Under the pieces are notes generated by a model. The model saw only the letters and a program-made list of their open reading frames with translations. It ran no database searches and was not told the DNA's origin. DNA of 18,436 bases from an uncultured Porphyromonadaceae bacterium (lineage in GTDB: Bacteria; Bacteroidota; Bacteroidia; Bacteroidales; Muribaculaceae), in NCBI GenBank assembly GCA_900550645.1, contig URTA01000055.1, forward strand, positions 1 to 18,436, in the 5' to 3' direction. The translations under genes were made by a program, and so were the position numbers. The first letter of the stretch is position 1. Every line of letters begins with the position of its first letter. Shown piece after piece: positions 15,776 to 18,436 of the stretch.

Positions 15776-15804
15776 TGACGCCGGAGTGCATCACTTCGGC
15801 GTCA
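15776..15804. repeat. GC-rich hairpin in the spacer downstream of the HTH gene
   Basis: The arms at 15776-15788 and 15792-15804 are reverse complements over 13 positions except one, around a 3-nt loop. The odd pair is G-U if the plus strand is transcribed and A-C on the minus strand. No T-run follows on either strand. It may end the HTH-gene transcript or belong to a structured RNA. Confidence 0.5.
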
Positions 15805-15844
15805 AGGTATTCTCTGTCGCATCGTGCAGTGCTTGACCCCAAAT

Positions 15845-15865
15845 GTGGCATCACGCGGATGTCAC
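15845..15865. repeat. Second hairpin in the same spacer
   Basis: GTGGCATC (15845-15852) and GATGTCAC (15858-15865) can pair over 8 positions with one G-U on the plus strand, around a 5-nt loop. It shares GCATCAC with the first hairpin 60 bp away. The rest of the 15661-15910 spacer shows no gene I can support. Confidence 0.35.
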
Positions 15866-15910
15866 GTTGAGAGGACTGGCAATGACGCGGCGACGTGGAT
15901 ATGCAGAGGA

Positions 15911-16168
15911 TTACTTCTGGTTTTCTTCCTCGAGGATTTTCACGGCCATGTCGTAGATGGTAGTGTCGTCAAGCACTACTATGCCGCCGTCGGGACCCGG
16001 CTCGATGTGGAGACCCTGGTTCTTGCCATATTCATAGTTTACACCGCCGAAGTAGTTGCGTACAGTCTGTACAGTCACATTGAGTTCATCGGCGATGCGG
16101 TGTACGCTTCCGTCGGGTAAACTGTCTTTGAGGCGACGCAGCTCATTGAAGGTTATAGTTTTGCTCAT
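15911..16168 (-). CDS. Small helix-turn-helix DNA-binding protein
   Basis: The 85-residue protein has a helix-turn-helix at about residues 21-42: SVHRIADELNVTVQTVRNYF, with a typical turn around ELNV. The second half (GGIVVLDDTTIYDMAVKILEE) is a short strand followed by a helix. I recall similar short proteins as widespread in Bacteroidales, annotated as DNA-binding proteins of unknown target. It is monocistronic or leads a short unit, with 250 bp downstream before the next gene. A perfect 17-bp palindrome lies 34 bp upstream of its ATG and could be its own operator. Confidence 0.82.
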   Translation of the reverse strand: MSKTITFNELRRLKDSLPDGSVHRIADELNVTVQTVRNYFGGVNYEYGKNQGLHIEPGPDGGIVVLDDTTIYDMAVKILEEENQK

Positions 16169-16201
16169 GGTTATATAGGTTTGAGTGTTGTGTTCTTTTC
16201 G

Positions 16202-16218
16202 ATTGCTAATTTAGCAAT
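16202..16218. promoter_or_regulatory. Perfect 17-bp palindrome, candidate operator of the HTH gene
   Basis: ATTGCTAA (16202-16209), a central T, and TTAGCAAT (16211-16218) form an exact inverted repeat. It lies between the HTH gene start (16168) and a possible -7 element. Size and symmetry fit a site for a dimeric regulator. Autoregulation by the HTH protein is inference. Confidence 0.5.
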
Positions 16219-16232
16219 AATTGCCCGAACTG

Positions 16233-16241
16233 CAAAGGATA
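16233..16241 (-). promoter_or_regulatory. Possible -7 element of the HTH gene
   Basis: The minus strand reads TATCCTTTG, which is the TAnnTTTG consensus with one extra base. No good TTTG -33 element is found about 20 nt upstream, so the call is weak. Its position, just upstream of the palindrome and about 65 bp before the ATG, is plausible. Confidence 0.35.
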
Positions 16242-16331
16242 TGGCGAAAAAAATATGCTGTTTTATGGCACTATTTTTAGCGTGCTTGCATAATCGTTTG
16301 ACATCTAATTTATTACCGAGCCTTGCCGGAA

Positions 16332-17168
16332 CTAAATTATTTCGATGTTTTCCGCCTTAATCCAACCGCTGCACTCCGAGTTGAGGCGCACGTCGTACCA
16401 TTCTGGTTTGTCGCCCGCTGTATCGTCGGTCTTCAGTATCTCCACCACTGTGCCTCGGTTGAGGTATGTAGTAGTCTTCTTGGCGTTGTCCGAGGGGTCG
16501 GCAAGCAGCTCTACCTTGGACTGCATTATGACGGCTGTGTCATGTGCCTGGCTTGCGGAAGCAGCAGCAAAGGCGAATGACAGGAACACGACCGTGAAGA
16601 CAGTCAGGACTATTGCTCCGAAGAAACCGGCCTTGCGCAACGCAACGCCTTGGCAGAATATGTACAATGCTATGGCGGCAATGAGCAGGACGAATGTTGC
16701 CGCTGCCCACACTGCCCAGAAGTCGGAGCTGTGGTCTACAGCATACCAGTTGTAGACGGCACGGAAGAACCACGGCTCTTCGGGGCTGACGTTGGCGGGC
16801 TTGCCCTTGAGGTCGGCTCGGTTCTGTGCATCGACGTACTGCGCCACGTATTTGAGGTTATTGTTGATTTCCGTGCTTGAGGGGTCGAGCTTCTTCGCCC
16901 TGCCGTAGCATAGTGCGGCTCGGCCGTAGTCGTGCGTCTTGACGCATGCATTGCCCTGGTTGTAGAGCAGTTCGGGCGACACGCCACCCTTGTTGGCAGC
17001 CGAGTCATACAGCTCGGCTGCTCTGCCATAGTTGCCTGATGCGTATTCCTTGGCAGCCGCGGCAGAGAGGGTGTCCGCGCTCATGTTGCCGCTTGCAGAC
17101 AGCGTGCCGGTACAGACACACAAGAGCATAGCCAGCAGCATCGTTATCCTATTTGTTGTGCTTCGCAT
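16332..17168 (-). CDS. batE: BatE-like protein: TPR plus SH3 domain, aerotolerance operon
   Basis: BatE belongs to the Bacteroides aerotolerance (Bat) cluster, where BatA-E form a membrane-associated complex of uncertain biochemical role. A signal peptide or anchor covers about residues 1-25. TPR repeats at about 33-110 include AAAKEYASGNYGRAAELYDSA, LLYNQGNACVKTHDYGRA and KKLDPSSTEINNNLKYV. Two membrane helices follow at about 148-172 and 182-203. The C-terminal ~68 residues are a bacterial SH3-like domain (VELLADPSDNAKKTTTYLNRGT, ending WIKAENIEII). The arrangement TPR-TM-SH3 is typical of BatE. It overlaps the batD stop by 20 bp, so the two are co-transcribed. It is the last bat gene here. 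Confidence 0.9.
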   Translation of the reverse strand: MRSTTNRITMLLAMLLCVCTGTLSASGNMSADTLSAAAAKEYASGNYGRAAELYDSAANKGGVSPELLYNQGNACVKTHDYGRAALCYGRAKKLDPSSTEINNNLKYVAQYVDAQNRADLKGKPANVSPEEPWFFRAVYNWYAVDHSSDFWAVWAAATFVLLIAAIALYIFCQGVALRKAGFFGAIVLTVFTVVFLSFAFAAASASQAHDTAVIMQSKVELLADPSDNAKKTTTYLNRGTVVEILKTDDTAGDKPEWYDVRLNSECSGWIKAENIEII

Positions 17169-18436
17169 CCTTGAATGATTTTTCGAGTTGGTTGATTACT
17201 TCTGCCCCGTTCTCGTAGACGGAGTTCATCGAGTCCATCTGCTCGTTGCTGGGGGAGTATTTGGCAAATTCGCAGTTGTCTATAAGCTCAATGAACACTG
17301 ATATGGACTGCTGCATAACGCCCGCACCCTGCAGCACCTCGCTGACGTTGTCACGCGACAACTCGGAGGTGGGCATCTTCATCTTGTAGGATATGTAGCC
17401 CCACAGTGCGGAGAGCATCTCGTCGTAGAATGACGCAGCGTCGCCACGGCGCATGCACTCGGCGGCCTTACGCAGACGTCGGCGGGCCATCTTGCTTGCC
17501 TTGCGGCTCAAAACCGTTGATATGTCTGCATTGGCTTTCACATACTTGCGGTAGACCACAGTGGCTGTCAGCAGCAGCACTACGGCGATGACGTATACAA
17601 GCCAGTATGCCCAGCTGCTAATGAGGTTTGCAGCGTCGTAATCTCCAGTCACTGGCAGCAGCTTGTCGTCAAACTTCGCCCTGTTGCGGTGGGACTTCGC
17701 AGATGCCTTCCCCTTGCCTACTGTCACGGTATAGCCTTTGGCTACGGATGTTTCATATTTGCCTGTTTCGGGGTTGAAATACACGAGGGTCACATCGGGA
17801 ATCTTGTATTCCCCCTCTTCGTCTGGCATAAGCGAATAGTCAAATTTGACAGTGCCGCTCACAGATGACGCGCCTACATTTGCCTTGACATCAGTCTGTG
17901 GAGAGTACACCTCAATCTGTTTGGGGTATACCATTGCGAGGTCGGGAAGCGTGACGTACTTCAGGTTGCCGGAGCCGGACACGGTATAGACTATCGAGGC
18001 GGTCTCCCCGGTGCGCAGACTGGTCGAGGGCATAGAGGAGGAAATCGAGAATTTGCCCACACCGCCGGAGAAGTCAGCGGGCTTGGGCGACGGCAATGCC
18101 TTTACATTCACGTTCAGGTCATTCGGGGAGACAGTGAGTTTCAGCGGACGGCTCACGGACATCTGCCCGAAGAACTGGTCGTTGTAGTACTCGCGCTCGT
18201 CTACGCTAACTGTATATGTGTTGCCCGTCACCTTGAGATTGCCGGTCATCTGCGGGAAGATGATGTAACGCGCTATAACGGCAGTTGCATATACCTTGCC
18301 CTGGTATGTCTCATAGCGCAGCTGGCTGTCCGTCTGCTTGGACTCTTCCACTACGAAGCCGTCAAACTTTGGCGAAGCTGTCGCCCCGACAAACTTGATG
18401 GCTGAATAGCTGGTGTACAATTTGACGTTATAGACC
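17149..18436 (-). CDS. batD: BatD-like protein, partial (5' end beyond window)
   Basis: The frame stays open to the right edge, so the N-terminus lies outside; BatD usually has about 580-620 residues and about 428 are visible. The visible part starts VYNVKLYTSYSAIKFV and is mostly beta-rich extracytoplasmic sequence of the oxygen-tolerance BatD family (ASPKFDGFVVEE, GKFSISSSMPSTSLRTGET, DYSLMPDEEGEYKIPDV). A membrane helix follows (SSWAYWLVYVIAVVLLLTATVV), then a cytoplasmic helical tail with ASFYDEMLSALWGYISYKM. A TTG at 18418-18420 is not the true start, because codons before it continue the family sequence. It overlaps batE by 20 bp. MoxR and batA-C are expected further right. Confidence 0.92.
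   Translation of the reverse strand, partial: VYNVKLYTSYSAIKFVGATASPKFDGFVVEESKQTDSQLRYETYQGKVYATAVIARYIIFPQMTGNLKVTGNTYTVSVDEREYYNDQFFGQMSVSRPLKLTVSPNDLNVNVKALPSPKPADFSGGVGKFSISSSMPSTSLRTGETASIVYTVSGSGNLKYVTLPDLAMVYPKQIEVYSPQTDVKANVGASSVSGTVKFDYSLMPDEEGEYKIPDVTLVYFNPETGKYETSVAKGYTVTVGKGKASAKSHRNRAKFDDKLLPVTGDYDAANLISSWAYWLVYVIAVVLLLTATVVYRKYVKANADISTVLSRKASKMARRRLRKAAECMRRGDAASFYDEMLSALWGYISYKMKMPTSELSRDNVSEVLQGAGVMQQSISVFIELIDNCEFAKYSPSNEQMDSMNSVYENGAEVINQLEKSFKDAKHNK

Noticed and set aside
15663..15854. 63-residue minus-strand ORF in the spacer after the HTH gene
   Set aside because: No domain, signal or plausible promoter, and it runs across the first hairpin (15776-15804) and into the second. 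Composition looks non-coding.
18418..18420. TTG as the start codon of batD
   Set aside because: The frame is open upstream to the window edge and those codons continue BatD-like sequence, so the gene is simply cut by the window.

Overview
The window looks like chromosomal DNA of a Bacteroidales bacterium, most likely a gut Muribaculaceae-type genome. That placement is inferred from gene content and base composition. Indicators are the batD/batE genes, the Bacteroidetes-only families DUF5606 and DUF4835, the long Bacteroidetes form of NusB, a type III glutamine synthetase remnant, and two promoters matching the Bacteroidetes consensus (TTTG, 20 nt, TAnnTTTG). Most genes look GC-rich. One small gene before mutS2 is only about 34% GC by hand count.

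Layout. Nearly everything is on the minus strand, so transcription runs from high to low coordinates. At the right edge is the end of an aerotolerance (Bat) operon: batD (cut by the window edge) overlapping batE. Next come a small helix-turn-helix protein with a perfect 17-bp palindrome upstream, a 250-bp spacer with two GC-rich hairpins, an orphan lipoprotein, a UspA-type stress protein with an unusual N-terminal domain, the AT-rich small ORF, and mutS2. A clear promoter at 11305-11336 then starts a tight operon: dnaN, a DnaQ-like exonuclease, coaBC, a DUF4835 exported protein, recN and rlmB. A second clear promoter at 4589-4620 starts nusB, yajC, a YbbR-like gene, coaE and a DUF5606 gene. 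This run ends at a perfect 12-bp hairpin (389-422) that can terminate transcription from both sides.

Left edge. On the plus strand, 152-361 encodes only the last ~69 residues of glutamine synthetase III. It is preceded by in-frame stops, a 74-nt three-part hairpin (71-144) and the 19-residue tail of another ORF. The simplest reading is that a mobile element interrupted glnN, or that a contig was joined at such a repeat.

Function. The genes combine DNA replication and repair (dnaN, exonuclease, recN, mutS2), coenzyme A synthesis (coaBC, coaE), ribosome and rRNA maturation (rlmB, nusB), secretion (yajC) and envelope or stress functions (bat genes, UspA, lipoprotein, YbbR). I see no CRISPR array, tRNA, rRNA or convincing new multi-gene system. 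The best leads are the duplicated helical region in NusB, the foreign-looking small gene coupled to mutS2, the disrupted glnN, and the palindrome at the small regulator.
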